A stretch of 64,000 bases of DNA from assembly GCF_000317515.1 (NCBI RefSeq), contig NC_019738.1:5606001-5670000 (forward strand), read 5' to 3'. The stretch is from Allocoleopsis franciscana PCC 7113. GTDB lineage: Bacteria > Cyanobacteriota > Cyanobacteriia > Cyanobacteriales > Coleofasciculaceae. The position numbers and the translations under genes are program-made. How positions within the stretch are numbered: position 1 is the stretch's first letter; each line of letters opens with the position of its first letter. Below, one piece after another: positions 17,500 through 26,793 of the stretch. The notes below the pieces were generated by a model. That model made no database searches and was not told where the DNA came from. It saw only the letters and a program-made list of their open reading frames with translations.

Positions 17500-19581
17500 A
17501 TGATGGCTGACCACCACCAACTCTCTAACTTCATCTGGCAAATTGCCGACTTGCTGCGGGGACCTTACCGCCCTCCGCAGTACGAGCGTGTGATGTTACC
17601 TATGACGGTGCTGCGTCGCTTCGATTGTGTGCTTGCACCCACAAAGCAGCAGGTGTTGGCGGAGGCAGCCAAGTGGGAAGAAAAATTTAAAGGGAATGAT
17701 GCCGCTCTTGACCCAATTCTGAATAAAGCGGTAGGTAAGGGTTTTCGTTTTCACAATCGCTCGCCCCTCGACTTTGAGAAACTCAAGGGCGACCCTGACA
17801 ATATTGATAAGCATCTCATCAGCTACATCGAGAGCTTCTCGAAGAATGTTCGAGATATCTTCGAGAAATTTGAGTTTACCAATGAAGTGGAGCGAATGCG
17901 TGAGGCAAACATCCTCTACCTCGTTGTCTCTAAGTTCTGTGACGTTGATCTACACCCTGGTACTGACGATGCCCCCAAGGTAGACAACATCGCGATGGGA
18001 TTGCTGTTCGAGGATTTGATTCGTCGGTTCAATGAAGCCGCCAACGAAACTGCTGGAGATCACTTTACGCCTCGCGAAGTAATTCGCCTGATGGTGGATA
18101 TTTTGTTTGACCCCGACGATGACATCCTGACCAAACCGGGGATTGTGAGTAAACTGCTTGACCCTGCCTGCGGTACGGGTGGGATGCTGGCTGAAGCACA
18201 AAATTATCTGCGGCGCGAATATAACTCAGAGGCTCGATTGTACGTGTATGGACAAGACTTTAACCCTCGTGCTTATGCTATTGCTGCTTCAGACTTGCTG
18301 ATGAAGGGTAATGAGAACAGTGCGATTCGCTTCGGTGACTCGCTCATCGATGATCAGTACCCGGATGATCGCTTCGACTACCTGCTGGCTAACCCGCCTT
18401 TTGGGGTGGACTGGAAGAAGCAACAGAAAGAGGTAAAACGCGAACACGAGAAACAGGGATTTGCTGGACGGTTTGGGGCTGGTTTGCCAAGGATTAATGA
18501 TGGTGCGCTGCTGTTTTTGCAGCACATGATCAGCAAGTTTGAACTCTATCAACCCACGCAGAATAAATTCGGTTCACGATTGGCAATTGTGTTTAATGGC
18601 TCACCTTTATTTACAGGGGGGGCGGGTAGTGGAGAAAGTGAGATTCGCAGGTGGATTATTGAAAATGACTGGCTGGAAGCTATTATTGCCCTGCCGGAGC
18701 AGATGTTTTACAACACGGGCATTGGTACCTATCTTTGGATCGTCACTAACCGTAAGCAATCCCACCGCAAGGGTAAGATTCAACTGATCGATGCCCGTGC
18801 CCGTTGGCAACCGATGCGCCGTAGCCTTGGTGATAAACGCCGCTACATGGGTGAGGACGACATTGCAGCAGTGGTGTGTGAGTACGGCAAGTTTGTGGAA
18901 ACAGAAACCAGCAAAATTTTCGATAATGAAGACTTTGGCTATAACCGTGTGCCGATTGAGCGCCCTTTGCGCTTGGTTTACCAGATGAACACAGATCGTA
19001 AGAGCCGTTTTCTGGATGCGGTGCCCCATTTGCTGGACGATGTGCAGGCAATTGACAGAGAGCTAGGACGAGAACCACGAGAAGACTGGAGTGAGTTTGA
19101 TCGGCTAATGAAAAAGTTGCTCAAACAACGGGAGAGCAGGTGGAAAAATCCAGAACGCAAGCTCTTCCGTGATGTCTTTACCGAACGTGACCCAGAAGCT
19201 AAGCCAGTTATTCTCGATCAACGGGAGGCGAAGGGCGACCCCAATGCTCGTATTTGGGGTTGGTTTCCGGTACCCAATCGCAAATTGGAGCGGATGTATG
19301 AGCCAGATTCGCAACTCCGGGATTTTGAAAATGTGCGCTTGGTAGATACAGAAAACCCAGAGAAAAATGAGAAAGAAATTATTCACTACTTCTGTCATGA
19401 GGTAGAGCCACACTTATCGGATTCATGGGCAGATAAACAGAAAATTCGTAGTGCCTATGAAATTAACTTCAATCGGCATTTTTATAAGTACACGCCGCCC
19501 CGGTCGCTAGAGGACATTGATGCGGATATTAAGAAAATGGAGGCGGAAATTATCCGTTTGCTTCATGAAGTAACGTCATGA
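17500..19581 (+). CDS. hsdM: Type I restriction-modification methyltransferase subunit
   Basis: HsdM makes N6-methyladenine marks as part of the HsdM2S complex and of the HsdR-containing restriction enzyme. An N-terminal HsdM_N helical domain (LSNFIWQIADLLRGPYRPPQY) leads into the N6-adenine methylase. SAM-binding motif I is DPACGTGGML near residue 221, and catalytic motif IV is NPPFG near 298. Another family-typical block is GDHFTPREVIRLMV. I choose the ATG at 17500 (693 residues), because the longer frame starts at a GTG (17440) with non-conserved residues. Its stop overlaps the hsdS start by 4 bases (ATGA). It is the first gene of a five-gene coupled operon. Confidence 0.95.
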   Translation: MMADHHQLSNFIWQIADLLRGPYRPPQYERVMLPMTVLRRFDCVLAPTKQQVLAEAAKWEEKFKGNDAALDPILNKAVGKGFRFHNRSPLDFEKLKGDPDNIDKHLISYIESFSKNVRDIFEKFEFTNEVERMREANILYLVVSKFCDVDLHPGTDDAPKVDNIAMGLLFEDLIRRFNEAANETAGDHFTPREVIRLMVDILFDPDDDILTKPGIVSKLLDPACGTGGMLAEAQNYLRREYNSEARLYVYGQDFNPRAYAIAASDLLMKGNENSAIRFGDSLIDDQYPDDRFDYLLANPPFGVDWKKQQKEVKREHEKQGFAGRFGAGLPRINDGALLFLQHMISKFELYQPTQNKFGSRLAIVFNGSPLFTGGAGSGESEIRRWIIENDWLEAIIALPEQMFYNTGIGTYLWIVTNRKQSHRKGKIQLIDARARWQPMRRSLGDKRRYMGEDDIAAVVCEYGKFVETETSKIFDNEDFGYNRVPIERPLRLVYQMNTDRKSRFLDAVPHLLDDVQAIDRELGREPREDWSEFDRLMKKLLKQRESRWKNPERKLFRDVFTERDPEAKPVILDQREAKGDPNARIWGWFPVPNRKLERMYEPDSQLRDFENVRLVDTENPEKNEKEIIHYFCHEVEPHLSDSWADKQKIRSAYEINFNRHFYKYTPPRSLEDIDADIKKMEAEIIRLLHEVTS

Positions 19582-20966
19582 GCGATGAATCGCAAACGCT
19601 TACAAAAGTGTTCAATAGTTCCGCTACTGCCTACGATTCTGTTATTAATTGGGTAGAAACAATTCCATCCCATTGGTCAATTGAACTTCTTAAATTCCAT
19701 CTTTTGGGAATTGAACAAGGCTGGTCACCACAAAGCGATAACTTTCCAGCCGATGAAAATGAGTGGGGTGTGCTTAAAGTCGGTGCGGTCAATGGATGGG
19801 AATTTAATCCAAATGAGAATAAACGTCTTCCCGCTGATTTGGAGCCGCTGACTGAGTATGAAATTAAACCTGGAGATTTACTCGTAAGTCGGGCTAACAC
19901 TCCTGAACTAGTGGGCAGTGCCGCATTGGTTAAGCAAGTTCGCCCTAAGTTGTTGCTCTGCGACAAATTGTATCGCCTGAAAATAAACTGTAGGACACTC
20001 TGCCCAGAATACCTTGTATTTTATTTGCGTTCGCCAGTTGCACGTTACGAATTTGAGCGTGACGCAACAGGCGCTAGCAGTTCTATGCAAAATATTTCAC
20101 AAGAATCAGTAAAAAATCTTTTCATTCCAGTTCCACCAGTTACTGAACAACGCAAGATTGCATCTTACGTCGATCGCCAAACCGCCAAAATCGACACCCT
20201 CATCACTGCCAAACAACGCCTCCTCGAACTCCTCACCGAGAAACGTCGCTCTCTCATCACCCACGCCGTCACCCGTGGGCTAAATCCTGATGCTCCCCTG
20301 CGCGATTCGGGAATTGAATGGTTGGGTGAGATTCCCGCACATTGGAATATTGAACGGCTTCGGTGGTTTATTAAAACTCTTGAACAAGGTTGGAGTCCTC
20401 AAGCAGAAGAACGAGAACCGGGACAAGAGGAATGGGGAGTTTTGAAATTGAACGCTGTTAAAGATGGGCAGTTCGATCCATCTAAAGCTAAAGCTCTTCC
20501 TGCATCTATAGAAATTCCAGTCTCCTTGGAAATTCGTTCGGGTGACTTTTTAATAACACGAGCTAATACACCTGAGCTAGTTGGAGATATCTGCTATGTT
20601 CATGAAACCAGATCTCAACTTATACTGAGTGACTTAATTTACCGTTTACGACTTGATGAATCAAAGCTTGATGGTAAATTTTTAAGTTACTTTCTGCAAG
20701 CTCCAAGTGGACGACTACAAATTGAGGCAGATGCTAGAGGTTCTAGTGCATCTATGGTTAAGATTTCTCAGGGACACATCCTAGACTGGTTATTGATTTT
20801 GCCTCCCTTGAGTGAACAACAGGCGATCGTTGCTTATATAGAGTCCGAAATCTCTAAACTCGCTAATCTAAAAGAAGCCACTGAGCATACTATGGAACTC
20901 TTGCAAGAGCGACGTGTTGCTCTCATCTCAGCCGCAGTCACTGGACAGATTCGTATCTCAGCCTAG
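19578..20966 (+). CDS. hsdS: Type I restriction-modification specificity subunit
   Basis: HsdS holds two target recognition domains (TRDs) that read the two half-sites, separated by coiled-coil spacers. TRD1 covers about residues 25-190 and TRD2 about 245-405, with helical spacers after each (IASYVDRQTAKIDTLITAKQ; IVAYIESEISKLANLKEA). The two TRDs resemble each other closely: EQGWSPQ, EWGVLK, LP and RANTPELVG recur at the same places in both. The half-sites are therefore probably similar, giving a near-palindromic bipartite target. At 462 residues it is a usual length. It overlaps hsdM by 4 bases and ends 2 bases before the next gene. Confidence 0.94.
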   Translation: MSDESQTLTKVFNSSATAYDSVINWVETIPSHWSIELLKFHLLGIEQGWSPQSDNFPADENEWGVLKVGAVNGWEFNPNENKRLPADLEPLTEYEIKPGDLLVSRANTPELVGSAALVKQVRPKLLLCDKLYRLKINCRTLCPEYLVFYLRSPVARYEFERDATGASSSMQNISQESVKNLFIPVPPVTEQRKIASYVDRQTAKIDTLITAKQRLLELLTEKRRSLITHAVTRGLNPDAPLRDSGIEWLGEIPAHWNIERLRWFIKTLEQGWSPQAEEREPGQEEWGVLKLNAVKDGQFDPSKAKALPASIEIPVSLEIRSGDFLITRANTPELVGDICYVHETRSQLILSDLIYRLRLDESKLDGKFLSYFLQAPSGRLQIEADARGSSASMVKISQGHILDWLLILPPLSEQQAIVAYIESEISKLANLKEATEHTMELLQERRVALISAAVTGQIRISA

Positions 20967-20968
20967 AC

Positions 20969-22234
20969 ATGCAACTCAACCGCCTCACCCTCACCCAGTT
21001 CCGCGCTTTCGAGCAGGCAGACTTTGATTTTCATCCAGGGATGAATCTGATCGTTGGCATTAATGGTGTAGGCAAGTCTTCTGTACTGGATGCTCTTCGG
21101 ATTATGTTGTCACAGGTACTACCAAAATTCACAGCATCCAAAAGTAAGCCTCTCGACTTCGAGACAACCGATATTACAGTTGGGCGTGGTGCCCTCACTG
21201 CCGAACTTGAATTCAACGCAGCAGAGATTGACTTCCAATACCTCGTACATAAACCACGCCAAGATTATGTAATCGACATTAGCCGAGAAGGAGAAGTTCG
21301 TGACCAAACCTATAATTTGGTTGAACGGCAAGATTTGACTCCGGATGAGAAGGAAATTCCAAAGAGTCTTAAAACTCGACGGGAACAACCTCTTGTAGTG
21401 TATTTCTCAACGCGCCGCTCTTTATATAGTATGGCTGCACCTTCTAAGCAATTTACAGCAGGTGGTCAGGCAGTTGCCTTTGCTGATGCTCTAAAGGGTG
21501 ATCGTGAACTGCGTCCGCGTGAGTTCGCTGAGTGGTGGTTGGTACAGGAGGTGCTTATCCAAGAAGGTAAAACAGAGGCACAACGGTATTTTGATACATT
21601 TGAGAGCTTAGTGAGATATTTTCTTGAAAACTGCTCCAATTTACGTGCCGTCAGAGAACCACAAGTTACTCTAATGCTTAATAAAGCAGGGGTATCATTT
21701 GATGTGCGTCAGTTATCAGATGGAGAACGTGGCATTCTGGCATTGGTGCTTGACTTAGCAAGACGCCTTTCATGGGCTAATCCTAAGCTAGACGACCCTT
21801 TACAGAAGGGTAAGGCTATTGTACTCATTGATGAACTTGACCTGCACTTACATCCCCGTTGGCAACGCTCAATTGTAGAAAAATTGACTCGAACGTTTCA
21901 GAGTTGTCAATTCATTGCTACGACCCACTCACCACAGATCATTGGTGAGGTGTCACCTGAAAATATCCTAATTCTTGAAAATGGTGAGCTTCCATACCAA
22001 CCAGAACAATCGCTTGGTATGGATAGTAATTGGGTGCTGAGCTATCTAATGGAGGCTTCTGAGCGTGATATAGAAACCAAACAAAAATTAAAACGTATCG
22101 CTGACCTGATTGAAGATGAGGAGTATGACAGGGCGACTGATGCAATCGATGATTTACGAGTAGAGGTTGGTGAATTCCCAGAATTAGTACGTTTGCAAAC
22201 ACGCATTGATAGGATACGTTTGCTAGGGGATTAG
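20969..22234 (+). CDS. SMC/ABC-like AAA ATPase, Septu PtuA-like
   Basis: A 421-residue ATPase of the AAA_21/SMC-like kind. Walker A is GINGVGKS at residues 30-37, the ABC signature-like LSDGERGILALVLDLA is near 250, Walker B IVLIDELDLHLHP is near 285, and the switch H is in FIATTHSPQIIGE. There is no Toprim domain, so it is not an OLD nuclease. It is followed with no gap by a TIGR02646-type HNH gene, the arrangement of Septu (PtuA ATPase plus PtuB nuclease), also found as effector of retron Ec78. It starts 2 bases after hsdS, so it is cotranscribed with the restriction-modification genes. Plain anti-phage 'AAA' cargo of another type is the alternative. Confidence 0.82.
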   Translation: MQLNRLTLTQFRAFEQADFDFHPGMNLIVGINGVGKSSVLDALRIMLSQVLPKFTASKSKPLDFETTDITVGRGALTAELEFNAAEIDFQYLVHKPRQDYVIDISREGEVRDQTYNLVERQDLTPDEKEIPKSLKTRREQPLVVYFSTRRSLYSMAAPSKQFTAGGQAVAFADALKGDRELRPREFAEWWLVQEVLIQEGKTEAQRYFDTFESLVRYFLENCSNLRAVREPQVTLMLNKAGVSFDVRQLSDGERGILALVLDLARRLSWANPKLDDPLQKGKAIVLIDELDLHLHPRWQRSIVEKLTRTFQSCQFIATTHSPQIIGEVSPENILILENGELPYQPEQSLGMDSNWVLSYLMEASERDIETKQKLKRIADLIEDEEYDRATDAIDDLRVEVGEFPELVRLQTRIDRIRLLGD

Positions 22235-22954
22235 ATGAAATACATCCGCAAAGGTTCTGGACCAAGAGAACTGCGTCAGTGGTTCAGGACTCTACCACTA
22301 AATGAAAATGGCAAGCCAATTAATTGCCGCTACGATGATGACATTTACCAAGATTTAAAAGAAAAAATTATCAAGGCTCTGCTAGAGGAACAAGGGTACT
22401 TGTGCTGCTATACGGGTATCCGTATCTCGGAAGAAAATACCCATATTGAACATTTGAAACCACAGAGTATTTCACAGCAGGATGAGAACGATCACGATGA
22501 TGTGATGTACAGTAATATGCTAGCAGCCTATCCCAAAGGTGATTGCCAATTTGGCGCTCAAGCAAGGGGTGATTGGTACGAGCTTGACTTCTTTATTCAT
22601 CCACTAGATGGTTCGTGTGAAACAAAATTCCACTTTGATATGGAAGGAGGTATTAAACCTGTTTCACAAACTGATCTTGCTGCAAAAAAAACCATTGCCC
22701 ACCTAAAGCTTGCCCACCCTTTGCTAGTGGATCTGAGAAAGCAGGCAATTGACGAACTTTTATTTCCTGAAGATGAGGTCTTAAGCGAAGCCAAATTACG
22801 AAGAATTGTTGAAAACGGTTACAGCATCCGTGACAAGAAGGGACGATACCCTCATTTCTGTTTCATAATCGAGCAGGTTGCACGACAACTTTTGCACAAG
22901 GTCGAACAAGATCGTAAACGTAGGCAGGCTATTCACAAGCAAAAGCGCAAATGA
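22235..22954 (+). CDS. HNH endonuclease, Septu PtuB-like (TIGR02646-type)
   Basis: A 239-residue protein with the TIGR02646 layout. The N-terminus is MKYIRKGSGPRELRQW. The CCYTG motif at residues 57-61 is followed by the HNH-type HIEHLKPQ at 70-77 and the YSNMLAAYP block at 92-100, which supplies the N of the nuclease. The C-terminal half is helical and basic. In Septu, PtuB is the DNA-cutting subunit held by the PtuA ATPase. The ATG directly abuts the ptuA stop, and its TGA overlaps the hsdR ATG (ATGA), so expression is tightly coupled to both neighbours. Confidence 0.85.
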   Translation: MKYIRKGSGPRELRQWFRTLPLNENGKPINCRYDDDIYQDLKEKIIKALLEEQGYLCCYTGIRISEENTHIEHLKPQSISQQDENDHDDVMYSNMLAAYPKGDCQFGAQARGDWYELDFFIHPLDGSCETKFHFDMEGGIKPVSQTDLAAKKTIAHLKLAHPLLVDLRKQAIDELLFPEDEVLSEAKLRRIVENGYSIRDKKGRYPHFCFIIEQVARQLLHKVEQDRKRRQAIHKQKRK

Positions 22955-25900
22955 TATCTAATTCCTCTGCTTCTCGTCATAGTGAAGCCGCTTTCGAGAG
23001 TGTGATTGAGGAGCATCTATTAGCGCATGGCTATGTTAGAGTCAACAGCCAGTTTGATCGCACCCGTGCCATTTTTCCTGATGAAGCAATCAACTTCATC
23101 CGCACGACCCAACCAAAAGAGTGGGCAAAGCTAGAGGCACTCCACGGAGAGAATACCGCCACGCAAATTCTTACTGACCTGTGTAAGTGGATGGATGCCT
23201 ATGGTTCCCTCCACACCCTACGCCACGGCTTCAAATGTTATGGGCGTACCCTGCGGATTGCCTACTTCAAAGCCGCGCACGGTCTAAATCCTGGCTTAGA
23301 AGCACGCTACGCTACTAACTGTGTCGGCATCACTCGCCAACTTCATTACAGCGATCGCGATCCTGCCAAATCCCTTGATGTTACCCTCAGTCTCAACGGC
23401 ATCCCAATCGCCACCTTAGAACTGAAGAACCCGCTAACCGGACAGACATTTGAGAATGCCAAACAGCAGTATCGCAAAGACCGTGACCCTCGTGAACCTG
23501 TCTTTGAATTCAAGCGGCGAACTCTAGTCCATTTTGCAGTTGATACCGAAGAGGTATGGATGACAACCCGCTTGGCAAGTGATGCAACTCACTTTCTGCC
23601 GTTTAACCAGGGTTGTGAAGGTGGAGCAGGTAATCCATCAGATCCAAATGGGCGCACTTATCGCACTGCCTATCTTTGGGAGGAAGTTTTACAGCGAGAT
23701 AGCTTACTCGATTTGCTTGCCCGCTTCCTACATCTGCAAATAGAAGAAAAGCACGACGACGACGGGCGAAAGTTCAAAAAGGAGAGCATGATCTTTCCCC
23801 GCTACCATCAGCTTCAGGCAGTACGGCGGCTAACTGACGCGGCAAGACGTGAAGGAGTGGGGCACAACTATCTCATTGAGCATTCCGCAGGCAGTGGCAA
23901 GAGTAATACCATCGGTTGGCTAACTCACCGTCTTGCCTCCCTGCATGATGACCAAGATCGTCGAGTTTTCGATAGCGTCATTGTCATTACCGATCGCCGC
24001 GTACTCGATCAACAATTGCAGGACACTATCTATCAATTCGAGCATCGCCAGGGAGTCGTGCAGAAAATCGACGAAGACTCACGGCAGCTAGCTCAAGCGC
24101 TCGAAAGTGCTGTTCCGATTATTATCACCACACTACAGAAATTCCCCTTTGTCTCTAGACAGTTACTCAAACTCACTGAAGAGCGCAACGAACAGGGACG
24201 CGGAGTACTACCCACCCGTCGCTGTGCTGTCATCATCGACGAAGCCCATAGCTCTCAATCCGGTGAAACGGCAACCGAGCTAAAAGGGATACTGGGTGGT
24301 GAAGATTTGCAGGAAGAAGCTCGAAAACGCGCTCAAGAAGAAGGGCTGGAAAACCAAGAAGAACTTTTTCGTAGCATGGCGAAGCGTGCTCGTCAGGCGA
24401 ACCTGAGTTTCTTCGCATTCACGGCTACACCCAAGCATAAAACACTCAAAGTCTTCAGTGACAATGGCAAGCCGTTCCATCGCTACACCATGCGACAGGC
24501 AATCGAAGAAGGCTTCATCATGGACGTACTCCACAACTACACCACTTACAAATCCTATTACCAGTTGATCAAAGCCTGTAAAAACGATCCTAATGTAGAG
24601 CGCAAGAACGCTGCTCGTGCCTTGGCTCGCTTCATGCGCCTCCATCCTCACAATATTGCCCAGAAGACAGAAGTAATGGTTGAACACTTCAACACCTTCT
24701 CGCGGCACAAAATTGGTGGACGAGCTAAAGCAATGGTCGTGACTGGCTCTCGTCTTGAGGCAGTGCGTTATAAACAGAGCTTTGACAAATACATCAAAGA
24801 GAAGGGTTATCCCATCAAGACGTTGGTTGCCTTCTCAGGTGTAGTGACAGACGACAAAATCAAGGACAAGACCTACAGCGAAGAAGCAATGAACCAGGGC
24901 ATTCGTGAGCGTGAACTGCCGGAGCGTTTTGCCACCAATGAGTATCAGGTTTTGCTCGTCGCTGAGAAATATCAAACTGGTTTCGATCAACCCCTGCTAC
25001 ATACCATGTATGTGGATAGACGACTAGCAGGCATCCAGGCAGTACAGACCCTTTCCCGTCTCAATCGCACTCATCCCCAGAAAGAAGACACGTTCGTCTT
25101 AGATTTCATCAATGATCGCGAAGAGATTCGAGAAGCGTTTCAGCAATTCTATGAAGGTGCCGAAATAGGAGAAGAAGCTAAACCTGAGCAGCTCTATCAA
25201 CTCCAGGCGGAACTCGACGCCCAAGGGATTTATCTGCAAGAAGAGATTGAGTATTTTTGTCAAATCTACTTCAAACCGAAGCAACGCCAAAGTGTTTCTG
25301 ACCATCAAGCGATGAACGCAGCACTCGATCCAGCCGTTGATCGATTCCGTTCTTTGTATGCAGACAACCCAGAAGAAGCTGAGGTATGGCGTAGGAAAGT
25401 AGCAGCCTTTCGCAATCTTTACTCCTTCCTCAGCCAGATCATTCCCTATCAAGATTCAGACTTAGAGCGGCTCTACATCTTTTTGCGCCACCTATCGCCT
25501 AAACTCCCTCGTCATAAGAACGAAGCCCAGTACGATTTTGATAGCGATATCCAGCTTGAGTATTACCGTCTTCAGAAGATTAGCGAAGGCTCGATTGTTC
25601 TGAGGAAAGGTTACAGCCAGCCTCTAGACGGACCCAAAGCAGTTGGTACTGGTGTTGTCCGTGAAAGCCCTGTCAAACTCTCGCAACTGATTGACACAAT
25701 CAATAGTCGTTTTGGCACCGATTTTAATCAGGCAGATCAACTCTTTTTTGATCAAATAGTGGAGGCTGCTGCAAATTCCGAGGAGCTACAACAAGCGGCA
25801 CAAGTCAACTCAGCCGACAAGTTCGCCTTGCTTTTCAATCAGATGCTGGAGTCTCTTTTTGTCGAGCGTGTAGATCAAAACGAAACGATTTTTGCACGAT

Positions 25901-25998
25901 ATATGAATGATCGCGATTTTCAGAAAGTGGTGTCCGACTGGCTAGTCTCCGAAGTGTATCAGCGTCTCATTGGCAACAAACCACCTACGATGAAGTAA
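22951..25998 (+). CDS. hsdR: Type I restriction enzyme R subunit
   Basis: HsdR adds ATP-dependent translocation and cleavage to the HsdM/HsdS complex. The N-terminal PD-(D/E)xK nuclease shows D143 and ELK at 157-159 (in SLDVTLSLNGIPIATLELKN). The SF2 motor has Walker A (HSAGSGKSN, about 311-319), DEAH (IIDEAHSSQSG, about 428), motif III (FFAFTATPK) and motif VI (QAVQTLSRLNRT). At 1015 residues it is full length, and all catalytic motifs look intact. It is the last gene of the operon, overlapping ptuB by 4 bases. Confidence 0.95.
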   Translation: MISNSSASRHSEAAFESVIEEHLLAHGYVRVNSQFDRTRAIFPDEAINFIRTTQPKEWAKLEALHGENTATQILTDLCKWMDAYGSLHTLRHGFKCYGRTLRIAYFKAAHGLNPGLEARYATNCVGITRQLHYSDRDPAKSLDVTLSLNGIPIATLELKNPLTGQTFENAKQQYRKDRDPREPVFEFKRRTLVHFAVDTEEVWMTTRLASDATHFLPFNQGCEGGAGNPSDPNGRTYRTAYLWEEVLQRDSLLDLLARFLHLQIEEKHDDDGRKFKKESMIFPRYHQLQAVRRLTDAARREGVGHNYLIEHSAGSGKSNTIGWLTHRLASLHDDQDRRVFDSVIVITDRRVLDQQLQDTIYQFEHRQGVVQKIDEDSRQLAQALESAVPIIITTLQKFPFVSRQLLKLTEERNEQGRGVLPTRRCAVIIDEAHSSQSGETATELKGILGGEDLQEEARKRAQEEGLENQEELFRSMAKRARQANLSFFAFTATPKHKTLKVFSDNGKPFHRYTMRQAIEEGFIMDVLHNYTTYKSYYQLIKACKNDPNVERKNAARALARFMRLHPHNIAQKTEVMVEHFNTFSRHKIGGRAKAMVVTGSRLEAVRYKQSFDKYIKEKGYPIKTLVAFSGVVTDDKIKDKTYSEEAMNQGIRERELPERFATNEYQVLLVAEKYQTGFDQPLLHTMYVDRRLAGIQAVQTLSRLNRTHPQKEDTFVLDFINDREEIREAFQQFYEGAEIGEEAKPEQLYQLQAELDAQGIYLQEEIEYFCQIYFKPKQRQSVSDHQAMNAALDPAVDRFRSLYADNPEEAEVWRRKVAAFRNLYSFLSQIIPYQDSDLERLYIFLRHLSPKLPRHKNEAQYDFDSDIQLEYYRLQKISEGSIVLRKGYSQPLDGPKAVGTGVVRESPVKLSQLIDTINSRFGTDFNQADQLFFDQIVEAAANSEELQQAAQVNSADKFALLFNQMLESLFVERVDQNETIFARYMNDRDFQKVVSDWLVSEVYQRLIGNKPPTMK

Positions 25999-26107
25999 GG
26001 TCAGTAGGTCGAGGCAGCAGCATCACCACCATCTTAGTCGGCACTAGGGCTTCCTATGCCTCAATCTGCTGCTATAGTTGCTGGATGTGATCGCCTTAGA
26101 TATGTGA

Positions 26108-26527
26108 TTATGGAGTTTCAAGGACAGCAGTTGTTATCTGCTTCACAGTCTTTGCCCAGCTCTTAGCTCTATAACCTCCCATCAGAAGCCAACGAATCCA
26201 TTCAATCGAAGGATGTTCTGCGTTTCTCCACCCTGGCGCTCTTTGATCGAATTCGTTATTCTCAAAAAAATCCAATATTTCATCAATATCTTTGAGAGTT
26301 AATGGGCTTGCCTGAGCAAGAGCTTGAGGTAGCCTAAATTTTTCCCTACCTCCATACTTCTCGTATAGATAGATTCCTAACTGCGCCTCCTTCTTTACTG
26401 ACACTGGAGGAATTAACCTAACTTCTTCCTCTTGGCTGCCGTTTGCTTCTTCCTGCTTACGACTGGCGAGTAACAGCATCAAGGAGAGGGCTGCAATGTG
26501 GATTTTAACACTACTAGATGCAAGCAT
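26108..26527 (-). CDS. Hypothetical protein (CAST cargo)
   Basis: I do not recognise this 139-residue protein. It opens with a short hydrophobic stretch (IHIAALSLMLLLAS), which could be a weak membrane segment or signal. A charged KQEEANGSQEEE linker follows, and then a helical part with LTLKDIDEILDFFENNEFD and IEWIRWLLMGGYRAKSWAK. It lies on the strand of the tns genes but is separated from tniQ by a decayed fragment, and it converges with hsdR. Nothing ties it to transposition. Confidence 0.5.
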   Translation of the reverse strand: MLASSSVKIHIAALSLMLLLASRKQEEANGSQEEEVRLIPPVSVKKEAQLGIYLYEKYGGREKFRLPQALAQASPLTLKDIDEILDFFENNEFDQRAPGWRNAEHPSIEWIRWLLMGGYRAKSWAKTVKQITTAVLETP

Positions 26528-26572
26528 TTTAGCTACCGGGATGAGGGTTCAAAGAACATAACGTAAGCGAAA

Positions 26573-26720
26573 CTAAGCTCTACGGGACTTCTGTCGTTTC
26601 GCCATCCTAGCAAACGGCAGAAAACAATGGGGACACTCTCCTTCCACCCATAACGCAGGAATTGGGAATGGAGTCTCACAGTTAATGCATTTCCCTAACA
26701 AGCGCAACTGATGGCGATGC
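26573..26720 (-). pseudogene. Remnant of a second tniQ (C-terminal zinc-ribbon part)
   Basis: Read on the minus strand from about 26720, this gives HRHQLRLLGKCINCETPFPI then PALWVEGECPHCFLPFARM and a stop at 26573. It aligns with the C-terminus of the intact TniQ (DRHQLHLHTECPNCKAKFKI...), with 25 of 43 positions identical, including all four cysteines in this part. No start or N-terminal part is present. It lies directly downstream of tniQ. It is a diverged relic of another TniQ, not a recent copy. Confidence 0.8.
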
Positions 26721-26793
26721 CGAAGGCGGTTCGCTATGCGACCATCGCATCCAGAGCGTTGTAGTTATTGATACTTACCTAAAAAGTGCAAAG

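Noticed and set aside
18607-19029. Overlapping minus-strand frames opposite hsdM
   Set aside because: hsdM is intact with all motifs in the plus frame, and the opposite frames show no domain.
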